Below are positions 41,308-50,613 of a stretch of DNA of 64,000 bases, piece after piece. The DNA is taken from the NCBI RefSeq assembly GCF_001277995.1, contig NZ_CP009220.1, positions 2,824,329 through 2,888,328 on the forward strand, given 5' to 3'. Both the position numbers and the translations under genes were made by a program. Source of the DNA: Corynebacterium deserti GIMN1.010 (GTDB taxonomy: Bacteria; Actinomycetota; Actinomycetes; Mycobacteriales; Mycobacteriaceae). A model generated the notes under the pieces. It was given only the letters and a program-made list of their open reading frames with translations. It was not told the DNA's origin and did not search any database. Position 1 is the first letter of the stretch. Every line of letters begins with the position of its first letter.

Positions 41308-42532
41308 ATCGCAGTGGGTTAAAAGGCCTGATGATCGGATTGACCACGCCCGTATCCATCAGTTCGGCGAGATACTTGCCGGTGGCAGGGCCCAAAACGA
41401 TGCCCCACATGCCGTGACCTCCCGCAACGTAAATATTCTCCGCCTCCGTTTGCCCGATGAGGGGACGTCCATCAGGCGTAACGGGGCGTGACCCGACCCA
41501 TTCGTCCTGGCGATCATCGAAATCAATGCCTCGCATGATGCATCTCGCCTGGTTGATGATGGCATCGATGCGTCGCTGTTGGAGTGGCTCGTCCGGACCG
41601 CGGAATTCCATCGTTCCGGCGATACGGAATCGTCCCTGGTAGGGGGTGCAGGCCATGCGGTGGTGGGGGAGATACACCGGATGTTTTGCCGGTTTATCGG
41701 TGGCGACGGAGAATGAGTAGCCTCGACCTGCCTGAACGATGGTTTTCACTCCGTATTCTTTGGCCAACCCAGGAAGCCACGCGCCCGTGGCGATGACCAC
41801 CTTGTCGGCCTCCTCGCGGGTGCCATCAGCGGAAATAACGGCGGGACGATCCCCCTTAGCTACGTGCACAACCTCAACCCCGGCGCGGATGGTGCCGCCG
41901 CGGTGGAGGACGGCGTCGGCAAGCGATTGCACGTAGGGTCCTGGTTCGATGAAGCGTTGGCCTTCGAGGCGGTATGCGACCTGGATTTCTTCAGAGAGCA
42001 TCGGCGCGAGGTCTTGGGGGTTGTCCAGGCGCGTCATCTCCACCTTTTGGCCATGGCGGATGACGCCGTCGATTTCCTTGCGGAAACCGGTGGATTGGCT
42101 CTCGTCTTCAAAGCCGATGACGAAGGGGCCTTCGTGGGTCATACCTTCGACGCCACCAAGTGAGAGCTCGTCGAACGTTGCAAGTGCTGCGTTATCGATG
42201 GCGGTGAGATCGGCCATCGTGGAATCCCACTTGTTTTGGAACGCCTGCGACATGAAGCGAGCGAGGAATTGCCACAGCTTGGGGTCCAGACGGATCGGCA
42301 TATGCATTGGCGAATCCGGGTTGAACAGCTGTTTTGGACCGTATGTCCACAGTCCTGGTTCGGACAGAGGAATGGTTTTCGCCGGCGCCAACCAGCCAGC
42401 GTTTCCCCAGGATGATCCTGCGGCGACTCCCGTGCGATCGAGGACTGTGACCTCAAATCCACGTTCCTGCAGGTACCACGCGGTGGACAAGCCCACCATT
42501 CCGGCACCGACGACTATGACGTTCTTACTCAT
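41306..42532 (-). CDS. dadA: D-amino acid dehydrogenase small subunit
   Basis: A 408-residue FAD oxidoreductase of the DAO superfamily. The dinucleotide motif is VIVVGAGMVGLSTAWYLQERGFEVTVLD (about 4-31), SSWGNAGWLAP binds FAD, and the C-terminal VGSRPVTPDGRPLIGQTE...VAGGHGMWGIVLGPATGKYLAELM is typical of DadA. It oxidatively deaminates D-amino acids into the quinone pool. AGGAGG precedes the ATG. No racemase gene adjacent; convergent with the RclA-like gene. Confidence 0.9.
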   Translation of the reverse strand: MSKNVIVVGAGMVGLSTAWYLQERGFEVTVLDRTGVAAGSSWGNAGWLAPAKTIPLSEPGLWTYGPKQLFNPDSPMHMPIRLDPKLWQFLARFMSQAFQNKWDSTMADLTAIDNAALATFDELSLGGVEGMTHEGPFVIGFEDESQSTGFRKEIDGVIRHGQKVEMTRLDNPQDLAPMLSEEIQVAYRLEGQRFIEPGPYVQSLADAVLHRGGTIRAGVEVVHVAKGDRPAVISADGTREEADKVVIATGAWLPGLAKEYGVKTIVQAGRGYSFSVATDKPAKHPVYLPHHRMACTPYQGRFRIAGTMEFRGPDEPLQQRRIDAIINQARCIMRGIDFDDRQDEWVGSRPVTPDGRPLIGQTEAENIYVAGGHGMWGIVLGPATGKYLAELMDTGVVNPIIRPFNPLR

Positions 42533-42616
42533 GAAACCCTCCTGAGGGTGGGGCGGACTCCTTGTTACGCTTTAGTATCCATGAGTTTGCCGTCGATTGT
42601 GCCGGATTACTGTTTC

Positions 42617-44638
42617 TTACTGTTTCTTACGGCCTTTCAGGACCATCCACGCCACGAAGATCGCAAATGCAATGATCAACGCGACGATCGTGCCCATGAT
42701 CATGGGTGAAATTCCCGAGTTTTCTTCCGACGACGCAGCGGTCTGTTCAGTGTCTGTGTCTGTCGGTGATGCAGCAGCACTTGAGGACTCTGAGGTGTTT
42801 TCCGCACTGGATTCTGAGCTGATCTCATCAAACACAGGTCCAGATTGGGCGTCACCATAGGCATCGGCAACGAGGCGGTAGCGCACTGGAGCCGATTGCA
42901 TCTGAGAAGCGTCTACGGTTCCCGAACCGGAAGCATCACTGTAATGCACCACTAGGTAGTAGTCGCCCTCTAGGGTGAACACGCTGTTTGCCCTACTCGT
43001 TGAGCCAAAACCGCCTTCGGGCTGGAACATATTCAGATACGTCAACGGAACGGGCGCCTCAAAGTTTTGGCCCTCATCCTCACGGAGTGGAACGTCGGTC
43101 CACAAATCGACGCTTGCTGACTGCCTCGTCGGGGAATATACCGCCACACCCAAAGAGTCCGTCACACCCGCGTCTTCTGTTGACGTGTTTTCAATCATCT
43201 CTGCGTAACCGCGCATCTGCTGGCCAGTTGCCATGGGGATCTTGTAGTAGTGGTTTTCACCTTGTACGATTTCCGCCTCAACACCTTCACCAGGTGTTAA
43301 CTCAACCGCATTGCTAAACCAACTACCACCATTAACCTGCTCCCACATGTCCACCACGGCGGGGTCAAGGCTTGGCACTTCTCGCTCCTGATCGCCTTCA
43401 GGAAGGCCAGAAACATCGGCGTGGGGAAGACGCTTGATAACGATCTCCACCGGAAGCTCTTCGTCCCAGCGGTATTCTTCACCTCGCTCGACGGTCAAAA
43501 TAAGTTCATCTACATCGCACTCGGTACCGACTACGCCAGATTCGACACTGGCCACCAATGGTCGTGCCAAATTAGTGTCCATAATGTAGTCACCTGTTAG
43601 CCCTCGATGGCAGTTGTGCATATTCCCATCGATGTAGCCCAACTTGTTATTCACCGCTAAATACTCTTTGCCAAAGCCAATAGTGACCGGATCTATGTAG
43701 GTGGTGGTCACCTGCAGTCGTTCGTAGTTTGCCACCGGGATTGACCAATACATTGTGGACTGTGCATCAGGTCCGTCGAGAGCAGGCAGTTCAGCGCGGA
43801 ACAATTCCACATCTTCGGGGATCGCAACTGGGGTCTCTTCAGTGTCACCGCCGTTGAGCAGTTCCACCTCTGAGTCATATCCCACAGCTTGCCTGGTCAC
43901 GGCCCGCTTCAGCTCTTCCACTAACGTATCCGCATCGCGAGCATCCGCATAAGTTCCGTTACCCGCGTTGGCAATGCATTCCAGTTCCTCGCGAGCAGCC
44001 TCATCCACATTGAAACCAACCGTGTTGATCACCAGATCTGCGCCCTGATCAGCAAGTTCTTCCGCAACCTCACACACCGGTGGGGGTGTACAGGTCGCAA
44101 TACCATCAGAGACCAACACAATCGTTCCCGCTTCGCCGTCAGGAAGTTCGGCGGCCGCTTGCCTCAACGATTCACCAATCGGCGTGTATCCCCGTGGCTC
44201 CAAGCCTTCAATATGATCTTTGAGCTGCGCTGCCTGGCCATTCGTCGGCCCCTGCACAACGGTGACTTCCTGGCATCCGGCCTCATATTCCTCAGGTGTC
44301 TCACCAGTGTTGCCACCGTAGGTCACAAGCCCCAAGTCCAACGTTCCGGAAAGCTCATCAATGAACTGGTTTGCCGCTTCTTTCGCCGCATCAGAACGAG
44401 ATTGCCCGCCCGCATCTTCCGTTGTCATCGACCCGGAGCTGTCGAGCACCACCATTGTGGGCACGCCACGAGCCTCCTGCGCACTAGCCACGGGAATTAA
44501 AGCACTAAACGCGACGAAAAATAGGCTAGTTATAAAAGCTAGAAACGCTTTTCGACGCTTTTTTCCTGAATTTTTTGACCACCGTTCTGATAGCACTGTC
44601 GAACTCTCTCTCGGATTGTGCGAGTGCCAGGCACCCAC
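42617..44638 (-). CDS. Secreted/surface VWA-domain protein with C-terminal membrane anchor
   Basis: A 673-residue protein (GTG 44638; GTG 44596 with GAGAGAG upstream is an alternative). The N-terminus has a basic stretch then a signal peptide (FLAFITSLFFVAFSALIPVASAQ). The VWA domain begins near residue 58 with the MIDAS motif VVLDSSGSM, and has a conserved TPIGESL and LVSDGIATC. The middle part (300-600) is an extracellular beta-rich region. Residues near 600-640 are a Ser/Glu/Thr-rich stalk, and one TM helix followed by KGRKKQ ends the protein. Probably an adhesion-like or scaffold protein; exact role unknown. Confidence 0.85.
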   Translation of the reverse strand: MGAWHSHNPRESSTVLSERWSKNSGKKRRKAFLAFITSLFFVAFSALIPVASAQEARGVPTMVVLDSSGSMTTEDAGGQSRSDAAKEAANQFIDELSGTLDLGLVTYGGNTGETPEEYEAGCQEVTVVQGPTNGQAAQLKDHIEGLEPRGYTPIGESLRQAAAELPDGEAGTIVLVSDGIATCTPPPVCEVAEELADQGADLVINTVGFNVDEAAREELECIANAGNGTYADARDADTLVEELKRAVTRQAVGYDSEVELLNGGDTEETPVAIPEDVELFRAELPALDGPDAQSTMYWSIPVANYERLQVTTTYIDPVTIGFGKEYLAVNNKLGYIDGNMHNCHRGLTGDYIMDTNLARPLVASVESGVVGTECDVDELILTVERGEEYRWDEELPVEIVIKRLPHADVSGLPEGDQEREVPSLDPAVVDMWEQVNGGSWFSNAVELTPGEGVEAEIVQGENHYYKIPMATGQQMRGYAEMIENTSTEDAGVTDSLGVAVYSPTRQSASVDLWTDVPLREDEGQNFEAPVPLTYLNMFQPEGGFGSTSRANSVFTLEGDYYLVVHYSDASGSGTVDASQMQSAPVRYRLVADAYGDAQSGPVFDEISSESSAENTSESSSAAASPTDTDTEQTAASSEENSGISPMIMGTIVALIIAFAIFVAWMVLKGRKKQ

Positions 44639-44787
44639 GATTGTCGATCGGGAGGATGGAAGTTACGCCATCGATGCTTAGGCTTAAGAAATAAGCAAAT
44701 TTGTGCTTAAAATTAACAGTGAATGTGAACGTCCACTTGAACAGCTGGCAACTTTTTAGCAACGATTGTGCCACCACAAATACAAAG

Positions 44788-44819
44788 AACCCCGCCTTCA
44801 TCGAGGTGAAAGCGGGGTT
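44788..44819 (-). terminator. Terminator of the small secreted protein gene
   Basis: AACCCCGC (44788-44795) and GCGGGGTT (44812-44819) with an inner CTTCA/TGAA(A) extension. On the minus strand it is followed by CTTTGTATTTG. The remainder of the gap up to 44638 shows no gene. Confidence 0.75.
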
Positions 44820-44833
44820 TAAGGGGCTAGAGC

Positions 44834-45160
44834 TTAGCGGCCTGGGAACTCCAGGGTGATGCCAGCCTGTGCAGCAGCCTGCTCGATTGCAGGAAGATTA
44901 GCGTAAACGAGGCCCCATGCAGCAACTGCGGTAGCTGCAATGGTGTAGCCATACCAAGCGGAACCGAATGGGGAAACTTCGTCGAAGTCCTTGGAGGAAC
45001 CCCAGATGTCGCGCTCGTAATCGGTAGCATCGAAAGCGTCTCCAACCTGGGAAGAAGCAGAGGAGCCACCGATTGAGGACTCAGCGGATGCAGGGGTAGC
45101 GGTCAGTGCGAGTGCGCCAGCAGCAAGAAGAGCTACAGCGGAGGTGCGGAACTTGCGCAT
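44834..45160 (-). CDS. Small secreted protein with signal peptide and C-terminal hydrophobic segment
   Basis: ATG 45160 follows AAAGGATTTTCTC; the open frame upstream to 45271 has no ribosome site. A Sec signal (MRKFRTSAVALLAAGALALTATPASA) is followed by a Ser-rich, acidic mature part (SVGDAFDATDYERDIWGSSKDFDEVSPFGSAWYG region) and a hydrophobic helix (YTIAATAVAAWGLVYANLPAIEQ). Total 108 residues, about 80 mature. It resembles small exported envelope proteins or porin-like peptides of corynebacteria in architecture only. Confidence 0.72.
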   Translation of the reverse strand: MRKFRTSAVALLAAGALALTATPASAESSIGGSSASSQVGDAFDATDYERDIWGSSKDFDEVSPFGSAWYGYTIAATAVAAWGLVYANLPAIEQAAAQAGITLEFPGR

Positions 45161-45342
45161 GAGAAAATCCTTTAGTTGAGTTGAAAAATGTTTCCCCATG
45201 GAGCCTAGCAAGATTCTCAAAGCTCTTTCCCAATTAAATCCATACTTCACCCCCGAAATAGCACCTTTCACAATTTAGGTGATGTGTCACACAATTTTGT
45301 TGATGCGGGAATCATTTGGGAAAGGGGTCCGTTGTTGAGAGC

Positions 45343-45957
45343 ATGACTACTGTTGCAGACAATGCATTAACCCTGTCCGACGAAGCACAGAACCTGCTCT
45401 TCCGTGACGCACGTACCGCTAACGCTTTCACCGACGAGCCAGTAACCGACGAACAGATCCAGGCAATCTACGACCTGGTCAAGTGGGCTCCAACCTCCAT
45501 GAACTCCCAGCCACTGCGCGTGGTTGTCCTCCGCTCCGAAGAGGCTAAGGCTCGCCTTGTTCCTCTCATGGCTGAAGGAAACCAGGCTAAGGTTGCAGCG
45601 GCTCCAGCTGTTGCACTATTCGCTGCAGACGTTGACTTCCACGATGAGATGCCAAAGCTCTTCCCTCACTTCCCAGGCGCACGCGACATGTTCGCTGCTG
45701 ACGAAGCTGGCCGTGAGTCCACCGCAGCCCTCAACGCTGGTCTCCAGATCGGCTACGCAATCATCGGTATCCGCGCAGCAGGTCTCGCCGCGGGCCCAAT
45801 GACCGGCATGGATGCAGAAGCTATCTCCAAGGAATTCTTCCCAGACGGCCGCCACCGCGTTCTCGTTGCCATCAACATGGGCAAGCCAGCTGCTGAAGGC
45901 GCCTGGTACGATCGTCTCCCACGCCTTGAGATGGACGAAGTTGTCGAAACCCTCTAG
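45343..45957 (+). CDS. Nitroreductase-family protein (RutE-like malonic semialdehyde reductase)
   Basis: ATG 45343 gives 204 residues. The FMN-dependent nitroreductase fold shows LFRDARTANAFTDEPVTDEQIQAIYDLVKWAPTSMNSQPLRVVVLRSEEAK, the pattern of the RutE/HadB group; ADVDFHDEMPKLFPH and GLQIGYAIIGIRAAGLAAGPMTGMD follow. E. coli RutE reduces malonic semialdehyde in uracil breakdown; no other rut gene is near, so the physiological substrate here is uncertain. Monocistronic, ended by a good terminator. Confidence 0.85.
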   Translation: MTTVADNALTLSDEAQNLLFRDARTANAFTDEPVTDEQIQAIYDLVKWAPTSMNSQPLRVVVLRSEEAKARLVPLMAEGNQAKVAAAPAVALFAADVDFHDEMPKLFPHFPGARDMFAADEAGRESTAALNAGLQIGYAIIGIRAAGLAAGPMTGMDAEAISKEFFPDGRHRVLVAINMGKPAAEGAWYDRLPRLEMDEVVETL

Positions 45958-45977
45958 TCTCTCCCTTTAAATCATTT

Positions 45978-45995
45978 GGCACCCTTCGGGGTGCC
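45978..45995 (+). terminator. Terminator of the nitroreductase gene
   Basis: GGCACCC-TTCG-GGGTGCC, a 7-bp stem with a stable UUCG tetraloop, followed by TTTTTT. Confidence 0.9.
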
Positions 45996-46148
45996 TTTTT
46001 TCGCCTCCACATCCGGCACATTCGCTAAGTGACGTTTTAAGGCTCCGAAACCCGGAAAGGCCCCTAGATCCCCACCCCCGACGAAAAGTCGTTTACACGG
46101 CAATCTGGAGGGGCACTTTTTCAGTCTCTTATTCACCAAGTCTTATTA

Positions 46149-46290
46149 CTTGACGCGGCAATGCCAAACTACACCGCAGATCGCCTCTTCAAGGGTAAAA
46201 CGCGGTGCCAGATCGAGTTTAAAACTTTTCGCGTGCATTTTGGCACCGCGAATCGCCTCGGTACGCGGCTGGTGCGGTGTAGATGTCAAG
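46149..46290. repeat. 142-bp nested inverted-repeat element
   Basis: Three concentric perfect pairs: CTTGAC (46149-46154)/GTCAAG (46285-46290); CTACACCGCA (46169-46178)/TGCGGTGTAG (46273-46282); CGCGGTGCC (46201-46209)/GGCACCGCG (46242-46250). No ORF is supported inside. It lies in the 430-bp gap between the nitroreductase terminator and leuS. It could be a mobile-element relic, a repetitive extragenic palindrome or a structured RNA. Confidence 0.55.
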
Positions 46291-46324
46291 TCGCCCAATC
46301 TCCACTGCATGCCAGGAAGACAAA

Positions 46325-46362
46325 ACACCGCAAGCAGCCCATGAAGGACCAACTTGCGGTGT
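46325..46362 (-). terminator. Terminator of leuS
   Basis: ACACCGCAAG (46325-46334) pairs with CTTGCGGTGT (46353-46362), 18-nt loop, with TTTTG following on the minus strand. It lies 26 bp past the leuS stop. Confidence 0.8.
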
Positions 46363-46387
46363 CAACCTCACCCCACAGGCAGGGAAA

Positions 46388-49246
46388 TTACTTCACCACG
46401 AGGTTGACCATGCGGCCTGGGACCACGATCTGCTTGATGAGGTTTTTGCCAGTGATGTGTTCCTGGACCTTTTCGTCGGCAAGCGCCAATTCGATGACCT
46501 GCTCCTGGGTGGCATCGGCTGCCACGAGGATGCGGCCACGAACCTTGCCGTTGACCTGGACTGGCAGCTCGATTTCATCGTCCTTGAGCCACTTTTCCTC
46601 GAAGGTTGGGAAGGTCTCGTAGGTGATGGTATCGGTGTTGCCAAGCAGCTTCCACAGTTCTTCCGCAATGTGTGGCGCAATAGGGGAGACCATGACAATC
46701 AGCGGAGTTACTGCGCCTGCGGGAACGTTGCCTGGGTAGGTCTTGGTCAAGTAGTTGACGTACTCGATGAGCTTTGCAACGACGGTGTTAACACGCAGGT
46801 TGGCGTAGTCATCGCGGACACCTGCGATGGTGCGGTGAAGCTGCTTGTTATCTTCATCGGTCAATGCATCGTCGCGGGTGAGGACGTCGCCGGTATTTTC
46901 ATCGACGACGAGACGCCACAGACGCTGGAGGAAGCGCTGCGCACCGACGACATCCTTGGTTGCCCATGGGCGTGAGGTGTCCAGTGGGCCCATGGCCATT
47001 TCGTAGACGCGCAGGGTGTCGGCGCCGAAGTTGTTGCAGATATCGTCTGGGGCAACGGCGTTTTTCAGGGACTTGCCCATCTTGCCGTATTCCTGGTTGA
47101 CTTCTTCGCCCTGGTAGAAGAACTTTCCGTCCCTCTCTTCGACCTCATCGGCAGGCACGTAAACACCACGGGAATCGGTGTAAGCGAAGGCCTGGATGTA
47201 ACCCTGGTTGTACAGGCGGCGGTAGGGTTCCTTGGAGGAGACGTATCCCAGGTCGAAGAGGACTTTGTGCCAGAAACGTGCGTAGAGCAGGTGAAGTACT
47301 GCGTGCTCGACGCCACCGACGTAGAGGTCTACGCCACCTGGATCGTTTGGTCCGTGGGTTTCTGGGCGTGGGCCGGTCCAATAGCGTTCGTTTTCGATGT
47401 CGCAGAACTGCTCATCATTGCTTGGGTCAACATAGCGCAGCTGGTACCAGGAGGATCCCGCCCACTGTGGCATGACGTTGGTGTCGCGGGTGTACTTCTT
47501 CTTGCCGTCGCCGAGATCGAGTTCTACCTCAACCCATTCGCGGGCCTTAGCCAGCGGTGGGGAAGGCTCGGAGTCAGCATCTTCAGGATCGAAGGAGACA
47601 GGCTTGTAGTCTTCTACCTCTGGAAGTTCGACGGGCAGCATGGACTGCGGAAGTGCATGTGCCTGGCCGTTTTCGTCGTAGACGATGGGGAATGGTTCAC
47701 CCCAGTAGCGCTGGCGGGCAAAGAGCCAGTCACGCAGTTTGTACTGGATGGTGCCGCGTCCCAGTTCTTTTTCTTCCAACCAGGTGATGGTTGCAGCGAT
47801 GGCATCATCCTTAGCCAGGCCGTTAATGTCCAGGCCGTCATTGTTTGCGGAGTTGACGGCAGCGCCGGATTCTGTGAAAGCAGCCTCGGAGATGTCACCA
47901 CCTGCGACAACTTCCTTGATGGGCAGGCCTAAAACGGTGGCGAATTCGTAGTCGCGCTCGTCGTGAGCAGGGACAGCCATGATCGCGCCAGTGCCGTACC
48001 CGGTGAGCACGTAGTCGGCGATGAACACTGGGATCTTGTCGCCGTTGACTGGGTTGGTTGCGTAAACGCCGAGGAAGACGCCGGTCTTTTCCTTGTTTTC
48101 CTGGCGTTCGAGGTCGGACTTTGCGGCGATGGACGCGCGGTAGGCAGCCACAGCTTCTGCTGGGGTGGCCTGGCCGTTGGTCCAGCGGGTATCGATGCCC
48201 TCGTAGGAGCCGGCCTGGGTGAGGAGGACGTCGACAAGCTCATGCTCAGGTGCTAGAACCATGTAGGTTGCCCCGAACAGGGTGTCTGGGCGCGTGGTGA
48301 ACACGGTGATGGTTTGGTCGTTGCAACTGAAATCAACCTCAGCGCCGCGGGAACGGCCGATCCAGTTGCGCTGCATGGACTTGACCTTGTCGGTCCAATC
48401 AAGCAGGTCAAGGTCATCGATGAGGCGATCGGAGTACGCCGTAATACGCATCATCCACTGCGACAAATTCTTACGGAACACAGGGAAGTTGCCACGCTCG
48501 GACCGGCCGTCAGCGGTGACTTCCTCGTTGGCCAGCACGGTGCCCAGACCCGGGCACCAGTTCACGGTGGAGTTGGAGCGGTACACAAGGCGGTAATCAT
48601 CCACCGCTTTTTGCTTTTCGACGCTTCCGAGCTCGTTGTAATCCGCCCCGCCCTTCGTCTTCATCTCGCCTGATTCGAGCAACTCAATCAGCTCAGCGAT
48701 GGGGCGAGCTTTCTGCTGCTCAGTGTCGAACCAGGAGTTAAAGATCTGCAGGAAGATCCACTGGGTCCACTTGTAGAACTCAGGGTCAGTGGTTGCCACA
48801 GAACGGCGAGGATCATGGCCCAAACCAAGCGCACCGAGCTGGCGCTTCATGTTTTCAATGTTAGCCATGGTGGTGGTGCGTGGGTGGGTGCCAGTTTGAA
48901 TCGCGTACTGCTCTGCCGGCAGGCCAAAGGCGTCATAGCCCAGGGTGTGCAGGACGTTCTTGCCCAACATGCGGTTATAACGGGCGAACACGTCCGTTGC
49001 AATGTATCCCAGCGGGTGCCCAACGTGCAGGCCAGATCCCGATGGGTAAGGGAACATATCCTGCACAAAGAGCTTGTCATCTGGCAGCGACTTGCCGTCA
49101 GTAGGTGCTAGGTCACCTACTGGGTTGGGGGCATTAAAAGTGCCGTTGTCGGTCCAGTAACTCTGCCACTCTCCCTCAATTTTGTTGGCGAATTCCGGGG
49201 TATAACGGAACGCCGGGGTAGTGGTGCCTTCGCTCGGATTAGTCAT
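46388..49246 (-). CDS. leuS: Leucyl-tRNA synthetase
   Basis: A 952-residue class Ia synthetase, starting MTNPSEG at ATG 49246 (the open frame extends upstream without a ribosome site). HIGH-type motif [16 protein letters not shown] (about 70-85). The CP1 editing domain (about 250-470) has the threonine-rich [19 protein letters not shown] and [18 protein letters not shown]. The KMSKS-type signature is KMGKSLKN (about 720). The anticodon-binding and C-terminal domains follow ([11 protein letters not shown]...[13 protein letters not shown]). Single-gene transcript. Confidence 0.97.
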   Translation of the reverse strand: MTNPSEGTTTPAFRYTPEFANKIEGEWQSYWTDNGTFNAPNPVGDLAPTDGKSLPDDKLFVQDMFPYPSGSGLHVGHPLGYIATDVFARYNRMLGKNVLHTLGYDAFGLPAEQYAIQTGTHPRTTTMANIENMKRQLGALGLGHDPRRSVATTDPEFYKWTQWIFLQIFNSWFDTEQQKARPIAELIELLESGEMKTKGGADYNELGSVEKQKAVDDYRLVYRSNSTVNWCPGLGTVLANEEVTADGRSERGNFPVFRKNLSQWMMRITAYSDRLIDDLDLLDWTDKVKSMQRNWIGRSRGAEVDFSCNDQTITVFTTRPDTLFGATYMVLAPEHELVDVLLTQAGSYEGIDTRWTNGQATPAEAVAAYRASIAAKSDLERQENKEKTGVFLGVYATNPVNGDKIPVFIADYVLTGYGTGAIMAVPAHDERDYEFATVLGLPIKEVVAGGDISEAAFTESGAAVNSANNDGLDINGLAKDDAIAATITWLEEKELGRGTIQYKLRDWLFARQRYWGEPFPIVYDENGQAHALPQSMLPVELPEVEDYKPVSFDPEDADSEPSPPLAKAREWVEVELDLGDGKKKYTRDTNVMPQWAGSSWYQLRYVDPSNDEQFCDIENERYWTGPRPETHGPNDPGGVDLYVGGVEHAVLHLLYARFWHKVLFDLGYVSSKEPYRRLYNQGYIQAFAYTDSRGVYVPADEVEERDGKFFYQGEEVNQEYGKMGKSLKNAVAPDDICNNFGADTLRVYEMAMGPLDTSRPWATKDVVGAQRFLQRLWRLVVDENTGDVLTRDDALTDEDNKQLHRTIAGVRDDYANLRVNTVVAKLIEYVNYLTKTYPGNVPAGAVTPLIVMVSPIAPHIAEELWKLLGNTDTITYETFPTFEEKWLKDDEIELPVQVNGKVRGRILVAADATQEQVIELALADEKVQEHITGKNLIKQIVVPGRMVNLVVK

Positions 49247-49318
49247 GGTTAAACAGTGTAGTAGGTACACGCGACATCACCGCGTCGAGGGCAAATTTTC
49301 TGCCTTTATGGAGGGCTT

Positions 49319-49723
49319 TTAGCTCGATCGCTCTGTCAATGGATTGAGCTTTCGAGCTACATTTTGCTGCCGGTCATAGGGCTTGATGGCTTCTAGTAAC
49401 TCGTGGGTATCCATATAGGTCACCGACAAGTCATAGTGTGCTTGCAAATTGAGCCAAAACTGCGGATCAGGGCCCAGATAGGCAGCCAGGCGCAACGCTG
49501 TATCTGCGGTGATGGCGCGCTTGCCGTGAACGATTTCATTGATTCGTCGTGGTGGAACACCGATTGCTCTGGCTAATCCATTTTGGGACAAGCCTAAGGG
49601 TTCCATGAATTCTTCGCGGAGAATCTCACCCGGCATCACTGGCCGTTCAGTTGCCTCAATTGCTTTACTGCCGTTCTTCTTTTGTGCGCCTGTTGTGTGC
49701 ACTGGCATATCGCCCCCAGTCAT
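49319..49723 (-). CDS. HigA-family antitoxin/XRE regulator without an adjacent toxin
   Basis: A 134-residue protein (or 129 from ATG 49708). The HigA/VapI signature is RPVMPGEILREEFMEPLGLSQNGLARAIGVPPRRINEIVHGKRAITADTALRLAAYLGPDPQFWLNLQAHYDL (about 27-99), followed by a C-terminal tail. HigB would normally precede it on the same strand. The 260 bp upstream (49724-49985) contains no such ORF: only short AT-rich sequence with near-palindromic TATGCAATGCGACATACTTGTATTG, which may be its own operator/promoter. Hence an orphan antitoxin-like regulator. Confidence 0.85.
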   Translation of the reverse strand: MTGGDMPVHTTGAQKKNGSKAIEATERPVMPGEILREEFMEPLGLSQNGLARAIGVPPRRINEIVHGKRAITADTALRLAAYLGPDPQFWLNLQAHYDLSVTYMDTHELLEAIKPYDRQQNVARKLNPLTERSS

Positions 49724-49985
49724 TTTCTAGTTGAGAACGATAATCATAACGCTTGACAATACAAGTATGTCGCATTGCATACTTTACGCGTGTCACCTGC
49801 ACAATGACGAACTACGTCATACCCAAAACTGCCAATCTGATCCTATAACGCGGTGCATCATAGCACCCATGTAGGTACGTTAGCTCTCTATCTACACATT
49901 TGTAATCTACACTGCTACTTTCTTTAAAAAAGTTAATTGGGGCGCGAACAAAACTTCAAAATTCGGCAGAGCCATAATGACAACC

Positions 49986-50557
49986 ATGACTACCAACCCC
50001 ATGGATAGGCCAGAGAGCTGACTCGTCCGAGATCCTGTGTATAAGACCCTCGCCGATGAGGGCCGCGCACCATCCGTTCGAGAGCTCGCTGAGCAATCAA
50101 GCAATAGCGGAGCAACGACTCTTAATTACCTAGCGGAGCTCACCGATGCACATGCGCTCGTTATTTAATAAGCAAGGCGACCGAATCCGAATCGCACAGC
50201 TCTTCACTGCGGCTCCAAAGGCGTTTGTTTTGACCCTGACCGACGGTTTTGATGATCGCCATTGGTGGGGTGGATACGCTTGGGACTCCTTTGGAATCAG
50301 CGCGACAACAAAGACAGAATTACGAATCGAAACCGCATGCCCGGAATGCGGTGAGTATATTTAGGAGACATTGCAGTTCATTTTCCACGCCCTGCGGAAC
50401 GGTGGTGGGACAAAGTTGTGGAAACCTGTGGCATGATCCGCATGTTCTGCACAAAGAAACACGCCCAGGCACGAACGGATGCCCGCACACCAGCGAGTTC
50501 AACCAAAAACTACTGGAGGACTACGGTCTCACTGGAGATCTCTGGGTTCTTCGCTAG
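49986..50557 (+). pseudogene. Decayed alkylmercury lyase (MerB)-like gene
   Basis: Starting at ATG 49986, the frame reads MTTNPMDRPES, stops at TGA 50019-50021, then continues LVRDPVYKTLADEGRAPSVRELAEQ...AELTDAHALVI to TAA near 50166. The reading then resumes in the next frame (NKQGDRIRIAQLFTAAPKAFVL...WWGGYAWDSFGISA...ACPECGEYI), again in another frame (VHFPRPAERWWDKVVETCGMIRMFCTKKHA) and ends in a fourth stretch (EDYGLTGDLWVLR, 50557). The order winged-helix domain, AWDSFGISA, RWWDxVVxTC, and LTGDLW is that of MerB-family proteins. At least one stop and three frameshifts make it nonfunctional. Confidence 0.72.
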
Positions 50558-50570
50558 AGACATGAAGAAA

Positions 50571-50600
50571 GGGGTGCACACCATTTGCGGTGTACACCCC
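50571..50600 (-). terminator. Terminator of the nagI-nagK-nagL operon
   Basis: GGGGTGCACACC and GGTGTACACCCC form a 12-bp stem with one mismatch around ATTTGC. It lies 14 bp past the nagL stop on the minus strand. Confidence 0.85.
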
Positions 50601-50613
50601 TACTTTTGTGCTG

